DNA of 64,000 nt. It comes from Allodiplogaster sudhausi (taxonomy: Eukaryota > Nematoda > Chromadorea > Rhabditida > Diplogasteridae). The position numbers and the translations under genes are program-made. Below, piece after piece: positions 13,738-24,998 of the stretch; position 1 is the stretch's first letter, and each line of letters starts with the position of its first letter. A model generated the notes under the pieces. That model was given only the letters and a program-made list of their open reading frames with translations. It did not search any database and was not told the origin of the DNA. The stretch covers positions 490,001-554,000 of the forward strand of contig CALZFC010000092.1 in NCBI GenBank assembly GCA_945643635.1. Direction: 5' to 3'.

Positions 13738-13816
13738 GGAGAGAAAGAGAGAGAGGGAGAGAAATAAAGGGAGAGATAGAGAGAGAGGGAGAGAAAGAGA
13801 GGGAGAGATAGAGAGC
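13669..13816. repeat. Long interrupted (GA)n tract upstream of the Gly/Pro-rich gene
   Basis: About 150 bases of GAGAGA with AAA, GGG and TA interruptions, ending about 40 bases before the TATA box at 13853. GA tracts next to promoters can bind GAGA-type factors in other animals; that role here is only a possibility. Confidence 0.85.
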
Positions 13817-13852
13817 GGCCTTTGACCGCGCAGCAACCTGGCAAGCGGCACC

Positions 13853-13860
13853 TATAAAAG
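13853..13860 (+). promoter_or_regulatory. TATA box of the Gly/Pro-rich secreted protein gene
   Basis: TATAAAAG lies 68 bases upstream of the proposed start codon at 13921. Transcription would start near 13880-13890, leaving a 5'UTR of roughly 30-40 bases, a normal arrangement. Confidence 0.6.
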
Positions 13861-13920
13861 GATGACAATGACGCTTCTTGGCAGTGCCAACCCACTCAAC
13901 AGGCAATTCCGTCACACGAA

Positions 13921-15467
13921 ATGGTTTGTCTTTCTTTTTTTTAACCTCAATTATTTAAAGCTTTTGCTTCATTTTTTAAAATTAATTTCTTTTGATCAAT
14001 TGTTTATACTCTCGAGGCTATCAAATGCATAAATAGTTTTTTTAAAGAGTAGTAGAAGAAATATGTAATGGGTAAGTTTTTAAATATCTTGAAGATAGAG
14101 ATTGATGAGAATGTGTATCAGTTGCGTCAAGTGTTGCTGCTGTCGCTGGCTGCGTCCCCTCTGCTGGCGTGCATTGGTGGAGGGGGCGGCTGCGGCGGGG
14201 GAGGAGGCGGCTGCGGCCCTCCCAACATCGCTCTTTGTGGCGGCGGCGGTGGATGCGCTCCTCCCCCGATTGCTCCTTGCGGCGGAGGATGCGGTGCAGG
14301 GTGCGTCTTCTATTCCCAGTGCTCTCCTAGTATCTCTCCCACTTATTCTCTTTCAGTATCGGCGGTCCGATTGGTGGCCCGATCGGCGGCCCAGTCGGCG
14401 GACCTATTGGTGGCCCCATCGGTGGAGGACCATCTTACGCGCCCGCTCCTGCCTTCGCCCCTGCACCAGGCCCCATAGGTGGAGGAGGCGGCTATGCCGT
14501 TGCGCCAGGCCCCTCTTTCGGGCCAGGCCCTACGCCTTCTTTCGGCGGTGGCCTGCCTAGCCTTGGCGGACTCGGCGGTGCTCCCTTCGGTGGAGGCGCT
14601 CCTCTCGGTGGAGGATCTTACGCTTCGGTAATCATATTTTTCAATTTGGTTAGGGCACTAGGAGATCGTTCATCTAATGTATCGAAAATAAATAAATATC
14701 TCAAATTCGTTTCGTCATTCTAGGGCCCTGCTCCAGTGCTGAACAGCGTCTCGCAGGCCTTCCAGCAACCAGCTCCTCAATTCGCACCGGCCCCTGCCCC
14801 CGCTCCTCAGTTCTCGGCTCCCGCACCACAGTTCTCGCCGGCGCCAGCACCTGCTCCTGCTCCTCAGTTCTCCCCCGCCCCAGCCCCTGCTCTCCAGTTC
14901 TCCCCGGCCCCTGCTCCGGCTCCTCAGTTCTCTCCCGCCCCAGCCCCAGCCCCTGCCCCAGCCCCTGCGCCCCAGTTCTCCCCGGCTCCCGCTCCCGCTC
15001 CACAGCCGCAGTTCTCTCCGGCGCCCGCGCCCGCCCCTGTTCAGACTGGCGGCGGAGGAAGCTACCAAGAGTCTCCCTTTATCGTCAGTTTCCCAATGCA
15101 ATCTCTCAGAACGAACCCAACATCATTCCATGCCAGCGAAAACATGAAGTAGTACGAATGAAGGATGGGGAAAGAAAGAATTGGGAGAACAGAGAAAACC
15201 GAGAGAAGGGAAAAGTGTCCAGGCGCCCTCTCCCGCCCCCATCTCGGTGTCTTCCGTCCCACAAGTTGACGAAGCCCCGGCGCAGGTCACTCCGTCCGCT
15301 CCCGCCGCTGCCGCATATTCCGGCTCCTCCGAGTCTGGCTCCTACTCCGGATCCGCCTCCAACTCCGCCTCCGCTGAATCTGGCTCTACCCCGGGTGGAT
15401 ACGCCGTGCGTGCATCTGGATGATTTTTATTATTTTTTTTCTTGAGTTTTCTCTGCTTCTCTTTCTT

Positions 15468-15509
<42 letters not shown>

Positions 15510-15635
15510 TCTCTGTCTCTTCAGAGAGGAAACTCTGGTGAATCAGCGGAGTTGCAAGACGCAGTGGAAGCGGCGGCGACTGCCCAGCCCGTGGCCCCTT
15601 CGACTGGCAGCTACACCACTCTCGCCTCCGTCTAG
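13921..15635 (+). CDS. Secreted Gly/Cys-rich, Pro/Ala-rich low-complexity protein (cuticle or matrix type)
   Basis: Six exons join in phase: 13921-13923 (the ATG alone), 14122-14300, 14357-14627, 14724-15083, 15223-15405 and 15525-15635, giving 368 residues. With the one-codon first exon the protein opens [17 protein letters not shown], a clear signal peptide, then [12 protein letters not shown] and repeated [11 protein letters not shown] blocks like the N-terminus of nematode ground-like proteins. Exon 3 codes GPIGG repeats. Exon 4 codes about fifteen Pro-Ala-Pro and PAPQFS-type repeats. Exon 5 is Ser/Gly-rich and exon 6 is acidic. I see no ground-like domain at the C-terminus, so it is not called grl. 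Likely a structural extracellular protein; the tissue is unknown. The intron before the last exon ends in a long CT tract that serves as its polypyrimidine tract. Confidence 0.8.
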
Positions 15636-16414
15636 ACACTCTCCGAAAGACAGCTTTCATCATTTGCATCTCATCAGGCAATGCGAGAGTACGAGCGAGA
15701 TATTAAAATTCACTTTCTATAGGTCCTAGTTCTTCGGTTGTTTCTCTGATGATCAATTGTCGCTTGCTACCTCTCTTACCGTAGATCAGTTTTAAGGCTA
15801 ATTTAAAGTTGCTTGTACGCGTGTTCCCCATTTACCCATGTTCGCCCCCCGTGACGGTGCTGCTCAATCTGTTCCACAAATGAACGAATTCACTCGTGCA
15901 CAAAGAGTGATAGAATCCGAAAGAAAAGAAAGATAATAAAGTTTAGTCTGTCAAATTGCATTTCTTGCTTGACTTTCCGGGAGCCTCCGAAGACATAAAA
16001 CTAACCCGATCGTTGTTCTTCTTCATTGCAATGGAATGCAAGGGCAATTAAGACTTTCCGGATGATTGAGACACCAAAAAAGGGAAAACGGAAAATGCCA
16101 ACGAAGCCGTGACACATGATGATGACCTTGGGCACTTCGTGTATAGGATAAAGAATGAGGGAAAGGTTTTAAATAAAAGGGTACACAACGAAAGAAAGAG
16201 AGAAAGAGAGAGAGAGAAAGAGAGAGAAAGAGAGAGTGAGAGAGAGAGAATGGAGATAGTGAGAGGAGGAAAAGAATAAGGCAAATCAGTCGATGAAAGC
16301 GAGTCATGGATACGCACAATCAGAACTGTTGGTGTAATCAACTAAGTCGAATCTATCAGCGAATATAAAAGGAATGGATTGTGAGATTGCAAGTGAAAAG
16401 GAGTAGCGAGAGGA

Positions 16415-16447
<33 letters not shown>

Positions 16448-16948
16448 CAGAGAGGGAAGTATGAAGAACTATAGAGAACAGACGAGACAGCTGATTACGT
16501 CAGTGAAAGTGCGAGTTTAAAGAAGACAAGAAAGGACAGAGTGAAAGGAAGAATCTCCCGCTGGCAAACTCAGAACTTTTTATTGCCGGGTGATGCGAGG
16601 GAAGAGTGGAAGAGAATGAAGGAGAAGCTCTCCCTTGCAGAGAGAAAATATATAAGCCAATGGAGATTTATTAGAAGAGGTCAAAGCAAAAAGAAATCAT
16701 CTAATATGGTAAATGATTGACAGCAGTCTTTGGCAGTCCATCAGAGTCAGCAACCCGTTCGTGGATCAGAGACAAAGAAATAGAACATTCATAAGAACAT
16801 AAATACTTCTTACTCAGCAATTCTAAACTAACTTTCCATTCATGAATTAAGCGGGGCATTCAGCAAACACTTCTGATCATGCAAAGTAACATATTGGTTT
16901 GAGATAATCATAGAATAAATACAAGCAGATGCGTGAGTATTGTGAGTT
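15636..16948. other. 3' region and intergenic DNA between convergent genes
   Basis: Holds the 3'UTR of the plus-strand Gly/Pro-rich gene (an AATAAA at 15935-15940 is a candidate polyadenylation signal) and that of the minus-strand ZP gene. GA tracts occur at about 16194-16250 and 16408-16456. No exon is seen. Confidence 0.5.
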
Positions 16949-19900
16949 CTATCGTGGAGAATACAAGTGAGAAGGAAGAGCGAGAGAAGACGGGCGAGAG
17001 AGGCCGAGCTGGCGATTTCCGAAGAAGGGATGATAGAGAGGAGCAGCAGAGTCGGAGTGGGCGCTGCAGCGAGAGGAGCCCATCGAGGACGAGTCGTCTG
17101 CTGGCCACGCTGCCCCCGCGTCCTCGCGTGTCAGGCAACGTCTACAAGCGAACTATGCCAATACAGTTCTCGACTTTGAATGTATCCATGTATTACCATG
17201 CAATTGTGAATTTTCTATGTAACATTTTACAACCAATTATAAAACGAACGTTCTGTAACAGAGGGCGCAGATGTAGAAGAGAGTGAGCAGAGAAACGAGA
17301 GAAGTGAAAGAGAAAGCAGCGGCCAGCACGGCGAGCAAAGAGCGGTCGAGACAGGCAGAGGAAGAGAGCGAGAACAGAGAAGCGAAAGCGGAATCCTCTT
17401 TGCCGGTAGTCAGCGAGGACGCGGACAGACGCTCTGCTAAAGGCATCTTTACAATTATTTTACTTCTTTTAAAGTTATAATTTAATTTTGGCTTTTACAG
17501 TTTATACTTCAAATCTTAAAAATTAAAAGCATACCAGCCGTTTCATTCACAACAGTCTCGTGTTGGTCGACAAAGACTTCGGCAGAAACATCAAGAACGG
17601 ATGTTGGAAGAGGAGAAGTAGAGGAAGAGGGATGGGACGGTGTTGGCCGGGCATTAGTAGCAGCAGAAGGAATAAGAGAGGGGGAGACCGCAGAAGAAGA
17701 GCGGAAGAGGCGACGAATAGAAGAAGCAAAGAGAGTGGAGGGCGCAGATGGAGAAGGACTTGAAGAGGAGTTCGATGGGGACTGAGCAGGAGATTCCAGA
17801 TGTGGGTCGCCCGAGGTGAAGAACTCAGTCAAGCCCATAAGCTAAAAATGCTAGTTTTTTATTAAATTGAAGCTACTACTATGCTTATGGCATTGAATGA
17901 AACACTTTTCTCAAAGGAATCCTTGCTTACCTCTCTCTTTTGACTTTCATTCGTGGAGTGTGCATCCACCATGACAGCATTGACAACCGTGGGCATGACG
18001 TCGTCGTGTTGGACAGGCAGAGCTGCCTCCTTCTCCGCCACGTCATTGTTGAATGCATCCAGCAGACGGCTTCCGCCGAAAGGAAATGGCCTGTAAAGAA
18101 AGTTCAGAAAATGAGAGAGACAGAGACAGAAGGAAAAACGAAATATTACTAAAGCATGAAGTAGTATTTATAAACACAAGAAAATACCGGAATGGCCTGC
18201 CAGGAGTAGGAGATCCCTCACGGAAAACGAAGCCGTCGGTTAAGGCGGCGTCACCTTCTCGAACTCCAAGCAGATCTACGACTTGATATCGACATTCAAT
18301 CCAGATTGGAGTGAAAAAGGAAAAAAAGTGAAAGTGGAAGTATTTGACCTGCTGGTTGATGTACGGAGGGACGCGGAGTGGCAGAGAAGATGGAAAAGTT
18401 GTCCTCGTCATCGGGCGCAGTTCCTTCTCCGCCAGCCGGCAGCTCAACCGATTCGATGTGCAGGGTCACCTGAGAATGACATCGAGCATTTAATTTTGCC
18501 TTTTCTTAATTGCTCTCGTTAGAAAACGCATTTTGTTTCAACTAATTGTAAGCTTGGAGAATCAGAAACGTTAGAAGAAGAAAATCACAGACATGTTCAT
18601 GCGGGTTGAGCTCTGCAGTGGCCTCTCCCTGTGCTGGCTGTCCGTTGCCATTAAGAGAGTGGAATCGGAATGGCCCAAGGGGGATGGGTTCGAGGATGCC
18701 CGGGCCAGTGTCTCCTTTTCTCTGCCGCGTCAACTCGAGGGTTATTGCACTACTCGATGGCGTCTCCACACTCGCCTGCCCTGAGGACAGCGTCGGGCAG
18801 TTGGGAGGCTAAAGATGGGCATATTGCAGGCAATCTATGAGAAGATATGACGGATGGACATTTTCTTTACATAATTGTATAAAATGATTCAGTAACAAAT
18901 AGCTGGGTTGTCTACGCTGACCGCAACTCCCAGACATTGATTGTCTGCCTTGGCGCACACTTCAATCTGGCAGTGGAAGGCTACCTGGAGATTCATTCTT
19001 TATTCATTATCTCACATCAAATGTTTAACACGACACTTGTCAAATACCTTCTTTTAACGAAATAGTTTCATCAATCTTATATTAAAGAATTGTTTGGATG
19101 GACCTTGGCGATGTCCGGAAACTTGTATGTCTCCACAACGGCAGAGACTAGGCAGCCGGAGGGGTCGTAGATCAGCGGTGATTGTACCATCGTCTGTGTC
19201 ATTGGACATCTCAAGGGGGCACATTCGATTAAACCTTCTTATCACATCAAAGTAAGCCTGACCCCCTCTCATCCACGAGTTGCACAGAGACGCCGCCACT
19301 GCCGCCGTTGTTCACGTAGCAGTTCTTCACGAGCATACCGTAGTTAGCTACAGCAGACAACTTAACTTATTATTTTAGAAATGATTAAAGAGTTCTTACG
19401 ATTAGCGCACTCCCAGCGGTGAACGACTCGGTCTCCGACTGTGACTGCCTGGGCCACGGGGCCATCCAAGGAGCCAAGACGAATCGAATAAACACACTCC
19501 GGCCGGATCACAGTGGCTTGCTCTACTTGTTGTGTAGGAAGAGGGCTGCAAAGATGAATTAAAGAGAGGGGAGCGAGAAATGAAGTTGTACAGACCTGAC
19601 GTTGAGTGCATTGTTAACAGCCTGGTCGACATGAGCATAGAAACAGCGGATTCTGTAAGAGCGATCTTCCTTGGTGATAAGCACGGGATGGAAGGAAGCA
19701 GTGACAGCGAGAAGGTAGTTCATTCCTGGCGGTTGCAGCTGAAGGAGAGAGAGAATGAGTTGAAGTCTTCCAGTTCTATTTATTCCTCTGACCTGCCGCA
19801 CTCTCTGCATTCCGCAGTCTGAGATTCGGATGGCGAAAGTCGCGCCAGCATAGTCATTCTTACCGTAGTCAACACGGCAGTTCGGAGTGTCGAAGTGATC

Positions 19901-20290
19901 GGGCACGAAGATCTTCCCCCTAATTCTCTTGCTTTTTCGAACCCTTTGGTCTTCCTTATCGTCTATACACTTCCTACTCTCTCTCCCTCTGTCTCTCTCT
20001 CCCTCTCTCTCTCCCTCTGCCTCTCTCTCTCTTTCCCTCTGTCTCTGTCTCTCTCTCTCTCTCTCTCGCTGGACTTGAAAGGTGTTCTTGTTCGAATGGT
20101 GAAGGTGAGAGCAGTGTCGGTGCACTGCACGACCGGAGCCCCGACTATTTCGTTGGCGGCCGCCACCTGCCAAGTGAAAATGCGCTCTTTCATAAGTTTC
20201 TTTGTATGCGAATGGCTAATTGACTACTTCTGCTCTTACCTCTAACATGAATGATAGAAGGACAATGAAAAGTGGTCGCGGCTGAAGCAT
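16949..20290 (-). CDS. Cuticlin-like ZP-domain type I membrane protein
   Basis: Fifteen exons chain in phase: 20290-20240, 20166-20075, 19919-19793, 19738-19596, 19545-19400, 19347-19263, 19209-19104, 18984-18922, 18808-18593, 18469-18349, 18281-18188, 18090-17931, 17841-17535, 17436-17250 and 17141-16949, for 696 residues. A signal peptide (MLQPRPLFIVLLSFML) is followed by a ZP module to about residue 271, with spaced cysteines in contexts typical of nematode cuticlins: VQCTD, PNCRVDYG, YRIRCFYAHVDQAV, GD-VVHRWECAN, MLVKNCYVN, DERGCP, FHCQIEVC. A Ser/Pro/Thr-rich stretch of about 110 residues leads to one membrane segment (about 606-631, LLAVLAAAFSFTSLVSLL) and a short Ser-rich tail. ZP proteins polymerise into extracellular matrix, here probably cuticle or apical matrix. 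The joins at exons 6-7 and 14-15 are chosen by phase and cysteine position. Confidence 0.88.
19978..20068. repeat. (CT)n tract in intron 2 of the ZP gene
   Basis: About 90 bases of CTCT with CCC, GCC and GTC interruptions on the plus strand. The sense strand of the ZP gene reads GA, so this tract cannot help acceptor recognition. Confidence 0.85.
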
Positions 20291-20517
20291 TCGGGCTACG
20301 AAGGGAAGAGAGGAAGTGGTCACTGGAGTGAAGAACGGGAGATATCAGGAATGTCACTGAACAGACTTATGGATTCATCAGCTATTGCAGACGCAACGGA
20401 GATTTGCATATAATACACAATCAAAATTAAGGGCAAGAGAGAAGGGGAGATTCATCAGCTTGGGAGAGGAAGTTACTACACAGAGAAAGAGAGAGAGAGA
20501 GAGAGAAAGAGAGAGAA

Positions 20518-20561
<44 letters not shown>

Positions 20562-21131
20562 CCCACTATATTGCCACCGCATGATCCAATCACAATCGAG
20601 ATCAGCCAATATCAAGTGTCCCAACCATGTAACACAACAATGGAACTCCCATCACCATCTTTCTCTGTTCTCTCTCTTCAGTCAAACATCTCTCGTCACT
20701 TTCTCATCACATATACTCTTTCAAGTGCTCTCTGGCAGTCGTGCCAGCTTGTAGCCGTTGCGGCAGACCCTTTGATATAGGGATCTGTCTCTCTCTCTCT
20801 CTCTCTTTTCTCTCTCACTCACTCATTCTCTCTCTCTCTCTCTCTCTCTCTTTTCTCTTTCTCTCTCACTCACTCATTCTCTCTCTCTCGCTCTCTCTCT
20901 TTCTCTTGCTCACAATCTCTCCCTCTCTGCTAAATCCCTTGTTGTCACCTCGGCTCACCGATCTCGAGTATTTGCTTCTCACTTCCTCTCAGCTTGGGTA
21001 TGCAAAGCGACTCTGTTCAGACCGTTAGGAACCCTTATTTGAAGCTACTTCTGTTAACTACGCTTGCCTCTGGGGGAATTCTGCAGAGCATCACCATCAT
21101 ATAGGAAATCAAAAGTAATCCTTCACGAAGC
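20291..21131. other. Repeat-rich intergenic DNA upstream of the ZP gene
   Basis: Two large microsatellites fill much of this: a GA/GAAA tract at about 20479-20562 and a CT tract at about 20787-20910 with embedded CACTCACTCATT units. I see no gene. It should include the ZP gene promoter. Confidence 0.6.
20787..20910. repeat. Compound (CT)n tract with a higher-order repeat
   Basis: Two copies of a unit made of CT repeats, then TTTTCTC, then CTCACTCACTCATTCTCTC lie at about 20803-20838 and 20853-20890. Part of the tract has been duplicated as a larger block, not only by dinucleotide slippage. Confidence 0.7.
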
Positions 21132-21204
21132 GGTCTTGTGGTGTAGTGGTTATCACGTCTGCTTCACACGCAGAAGGTCGCCGGTTCGATCCCGGCCAAG
21201 ACCT
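21132..21204 (+). tRNA. tRNA-Val (anticodon CAC)
   Basis: A 73-base intronless tRNA. The acceptor stem GGTCTTG pairs with CAAGACC, with T as discriminator. The D arm reads GTG-TAGTGGTTA-TCAC. The anticodon stem TCTGC pairs with GCAGA around the loop TTCACAC, giving anticodon CAC (Val). The T arm is GCCGG-TTCGATC-CCGGC. CCA is not encoded, as in eukaryotes. A TTTTT polymerase III terminator follows within a few bases (from about 21208). Confidence 0.95.
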
Positions 21205-22711
21205 CCCTTTTTCTTTGGATTTTTTAATCTGCGCGAACTAACTATAATGAAGAGCTTGTAATAACAATTATTTGTTCAAAATATCTCGAGCAGCAGGCGC
21301 ACTGATACCAGCAACAAGGATAGTTTGTTTTTGATAAATAAAGCCAAACAGACATAGATAGTCTTCTTAAATTATTTGTTAATTCGGCTGAGAGAGAAAA
21401 CGGGACAAGGAGGACAGTAGTGCAGAAAGCGGGTCATCTGTGAATGAAACACACATAGGGGGTGGGGGCGTATGCAGCCATCCCTTGTTTCTCAAATTGT
21501 CGGTTACAATCAAGGGAACGTGCCATGGCACCTAGAGGACGAAAGAAATGTAAGGAATGCTAGGGAATGCTCTCTCTCTCTTTCGAGGAAGTAGAGAGAG
21601 AGAGAGAGAGGTTCAATTTTGAGCTTTATATACATAGAAAATCTGCCTTATTTATAGATGGACAACGGAGAATAATTATGATCACTGAAGATACAAGAGA
21701 AGATCAGAGGACTGAAGATCTGAGGACGAGAAAGGATGGAAGATAGGAACGGAAGAAAATTAGATCCTCAGATGGAAGGAAAAAACGGCAGCACACATAT
21801 TCTCCATCAAATATTAAAACTTAATACGATAATAAAATTGTCAAAGAATGCGGGATTGTTAGGATAGCGAGCAGAAGTGACCGTCAGATCTGCCGCCCCC
21901 ACCCGCCATTCTGCTTATACAGTCTGCGCACCTGCGGGGTTTCCGGTGACTGACCTGGGGGAGGGAGCAGAGAAGGAGGGAGATAGATGTAGAGGGAGGG
22001 AGAGAGGGGGGAGAGAGAGAGAGACAGAGAGAGAACTAGATGGACAAGATAGATGAGCTCGCAAAGACAACGGAAAGAAAGAGAGATGATGAGAAAGGAG
22101 CGTGGCGCCTTGTGAAGAAGTGTTGTTCATGGAGAGCGAAGCATACAAAAGGCAGAGCGAAGAATACAGAGAGAAAGAAGACAGACGGAAGGGGAACGTG
22201 TATAGAGACAATGGAGTGAAAGGAGACGGAGAGAGAGCGAGAGAGAATCGCGCGTGTTCCATGTGGATGTGGCTGAACGGCATTCAATCTCGGGAATGGG
22301 GAAATGAAGAGGTGCGCCTGCCCACCTGTACTCTCCCTTTCACCTTCCCCCCTGCCAAGGGCTGTGAATTTGGCAATTGTCTAAAAATGGGCTCCTACGA
22401 CTTCGCGTGAGTCCTTTCGACATAATTATTCCCATCCACCGACGAAAAGCGAATTCGGCCGAGTCTTTATCAATGGAATCATTATATTGGCAACAGAAGC
22501 ACGACGAATACGAATTGAAAATAAGCTAACCAAACAACTCTTTCCTGCACGCCTTCCTCAGGATTACCCTCGGGCTCTAGACAACAAATCCCTACTACTT
22601 ACACGTCATGCTTATGATACTCAAGAAAAACACCCTAAGAGAGACAAAGAAGAGAACTGGCTGGGGCAGTCATGCAGTCCATTCTTATCACTAGTACGAA
22701 GAGAGGCTCGT
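21205..22711. other. No gene seen between tRNA-Val and the MICOS13-like gene
   Basis: Contains short GA tracts (about 21595-21611 and 21970-22035). The purine-rich open frame on the plus strand at 22102-22410 has no acceptors, donors or recognisable motif and is not supported. Confidence 0.5.
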
Positions 22712-23683
22712 TCAGTTGTTGTTGATGAGTCGGTTGGCGACTGTGTTCAGGCTGCTTGGCGCCTGCTCAACTGCATCGAACACCTGAGAAACAACACGGC
22801 ATATTTAGTAACCAGAACTGTGCAGAATATGAAAAAATGACCCTATTATAAATTTATAATTCAACTAGAAGGGATAAAATTTATCCAGGTATGGTGAATG
22901 TTCTCACTTTTCAAAATGTGAGAACATTCACAATCTCCGCATGAATACTCTTTTATTTCCTATTAAAAACATTTTGGCTTTTTCTAATATTCCATTCGAA
23001 TTCTTCGTACACAATGATGAATTTGTTCGAATTCAACGAAAGACTGATGGAAAGAATATTTGTAGGAGAAAATTATTCACAACTTGGCGATGAAAAAAAG
23101 ATCATTGGCAAAGAATGTTAGCTGAAATAGTTGAATAAGTGAGAAGAAAAACCGAGTTGACGCTGGTGTTCCATCTCTTGCTCACGTTGGTCTGCACTTC
23201 CTCCACCGACGGCAGCTAAAAGATAACATCTTTTTTATCTAAAAAAAAAAGCACAAAATCAGGCATGCACAGGGAAGAAGCATAAATTAGTTTTAAGGAA
23301 TACCAAAATAAACACCTTTTCTCGATAGACAATGGTGCCGGGGACAATGTATTCCTTCAACTTGTCGTAGAGTTCGGCCCCTCGCGTGGTACGCAGCGAC
23401 CACACCTTAATGAAATAGGTCTTGTGCAAGAAAAGTAAATATCCAAATACTTTGAAAAGTGACAATCCAAATGCTTTTCATTTGTTTAATTGTAAACTAA
23501 CGTCAGCCTCGAGAGACAACTTCACAGCGCCGGCGACGAGGCCGCATCGAATGACGATCCTAAACTCAGCCAAGTCAGACTATCGGAAGTGATAATAGAA
23601 ACATTCTACAACAGAAAGAAAACAAAAAGCGCGACTGTGCAGTAGAAAAGTACCAACTTGCTCGTCTTCCAGAGTAATCCCAT
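22712..23683 (-). CDS. MICOS complex subunit MIC13/QIL1-like protein
   Basis: Likely an inner mitochondrial membrane protein that helps form crista junctions. Four exons are firm: 23579-23502, 23405-23316, 23215-23153 and 22783-22712. They code GLVAGAVKLSLEAD, then VWSLRTTRGAELYDKLKEYI, then PGTIVYREKLPSVEEVQ, then KRWNTSVNSVFDAVEQAP, and end ANRLINNN. The pattern of Gly/Ala membrane segment, V-W-S-L-R, a P-G-T stretch, LPS-E and RWN-SV fits the QIL1/MIC13 family as I recall it. The first exon is uncertain. A start at 23683 with a donor after 23636 keeps phase and gives 116 residues, close to the usual 118, but other starts are possible. Identification is from memory of the family, with no alignment. 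Confidence 0.65.
22894..22931. repeat. 38-base near-perfect palindrome in the last MICOS13-like intron
   Basis: GTGAATGTTCTCAC (22894-22907) and its exact reverse complement (22918-22931) flank a 10-base core, TTTTCAAAAT, that is nearly self-complementary. The stem could form a hairpin in RNA or a cruciform in DNA. The function is unknown; it may be the remnant of a fold-back element. Confidence 0.85.
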
Positions 23684-24196
23684 AGCACGACGGGGACGTA
23701 CCTGAATGATTTCCAGTCATAGCAACTGTCAAAAATGGAAGAAACCGTTCAAAACACGCTAAACAACGCTGACATGAAGCCATTTCCATTCTCAAATTGG
23801 TATATTTATTTTGGTGTTTAAATACCGTACAAAAGTGAAGAGTCCGTTAAATAGACATTTATAGATGAACTCAATTTATGCACCTCGCACTACGAATTCT
23901 GCACCCGAAAAGCAGTCTTAGAACGATGCACAAATTTAAAAGCATCCGAATGTCAGTTCGAGGAAAAGAGGTCTCCAACAACGGAGAATCTGCGAGAGTT
24001 GTTCCCCGCAACTCATTTTTGGATACTGGAATCTGTCGGCTTGTTCTGTCCCAATTGCAAAAATTGCTAAAGTTCAGCTTTCATTCTGTATGTTTTATCT
24101 GCGACTTGTTCCCCATCGCCCCATTGGAGAATCCGTCGGCTTGTTCTTGTTACTGTTTCATAGGCTGGTAGCTCAAATCGCCAAGACATTGCGTGC
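23684..24196. other. Intergenic DNA with a short internal duplication
   Basis: No gene is seen. A segment reading TCGGCTTGTTCT occurs twice in similar context (24036-24047 and 24136-24147), preceded by GGAATCTG or GAGAATCCG. Confidence 0.5.
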
Positions 24197-24468
24197 CACG
24201 GTGATTTAAGGCGGCGGATGAAAAAGATTTTGGTGTGACTTCGGTGCGAGGAGTGTAACACGCACCGGAAATCCTTTCCGTAATTTGGTTTTCTTCATCA
24301 ATGTAAAAGTTAATGCTATTTCTTCAACTGTCTGACCGACTTTTCAATGTACAAGTATCCTGACACGATTTCCCTTCTTGGCCATTTTGAGATACTGTGG
24401 TTTAATTTAAAATTTGGCAAAGTTCCACGACGGTAACTACGCTAAATGTAGAGGCCTAAATCACCGTG
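24197..24468. mobile_element. MITE-like element with terminal inverted repeats and a 5-base target duplication
   Basis: The left end CACGGTGATTTAAGGC (24197-24212) is matched by the inverted right end GCCTAAATCACCGTG (24454-24468); the outer 12 bases are exact. The element is flanked by CGTGC on both sides (24192-24196 and 24469-24473), a likely target-site duplication. It is 272 bases and has no coding capacity. The superfamily is not assigned; the CACGG start resembles some CACTA/CMC ends, but those usually duplicate 2-4 bases. Confidence 0.6.
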
Positions 24469-24818
24469 CGTGCGATGCGGGCAGTTTGACAAAACACATC
24501 AGTTTTCTGGTAGAAGAGTGTTTTGTTTATCCTAATAATACACAGCAAAAGTCACATCTCCTGATTTGTATAGTTATATCAGCTTTTCTTTTGATAAACT
24601 ATTGTTCATGCACAACTTTTTATTCATAAATTTGACATTAAAAGCAAATCCGACAATATTGTATGTTTCTTGGGACCAAGGAAAAGCTCCGCGTTGCTTT
24701 TAGCTTCTAGAGCAGACCAGAGCACGCTCTCCCATCAGGGATAACAATCTGAAGCCCTATATACACAGGACAACTTTCACGGATTCTAAAACCTTGCGAT
24801 TTAATTAAAGGCACAAGA

Positions 24819-24998
24819 ATGGTACGTGCTGTGTGGAATACGATTCATGGGTCGACGCGAATCGTGTACAGTAATTGTACAGAATGAAACAGTTCTTTTA
24901 ATTTAAACTTTCTTTAGGGAAAACACGTTAGTATCACAGTCAAACCAGTCCGTGCCAAAAAGACAGACAATGTAAACGAGGAAGGAAGAGAAAAATAA
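24819..24998 (+). CDS. Candidate microprotein gene with an ATG-only first exon
   Basis: A weak candidate. ATG at 24819-24821 is followed at once by a donor (GTACGT). An acceptor TTCTTTAG at 24910-24917 leads into a frame opening GKHVSITVKPVRAKKTDN and ending at TAA 24998, 27 residues in total with the ATG. A TATATA string lies at 24757-24762, about 60 bases upstream. The layout copies that of the Gly/Pro-rich gene at 13921, whose start codon is also a one-codon exon after a TATA box. I do not recognise the peptide, which is basic and has no membrane segment. A chance frame is quite possible. Confidence 0.22.

Noticed and set aside
13442..13915. Long Ser/Leu frames on the minus strand
   Set aside because: Pure translation of the (GA)n tract upstream of the Gly/Pro-rich gene, with all three frames open.
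19559..20173. 204-codon minus-strand open frame read as one gene
   Set aside because: It is a read-through of ZP gene exons 2-4 plus introns; phase and cysteine pattern require the spliced model.
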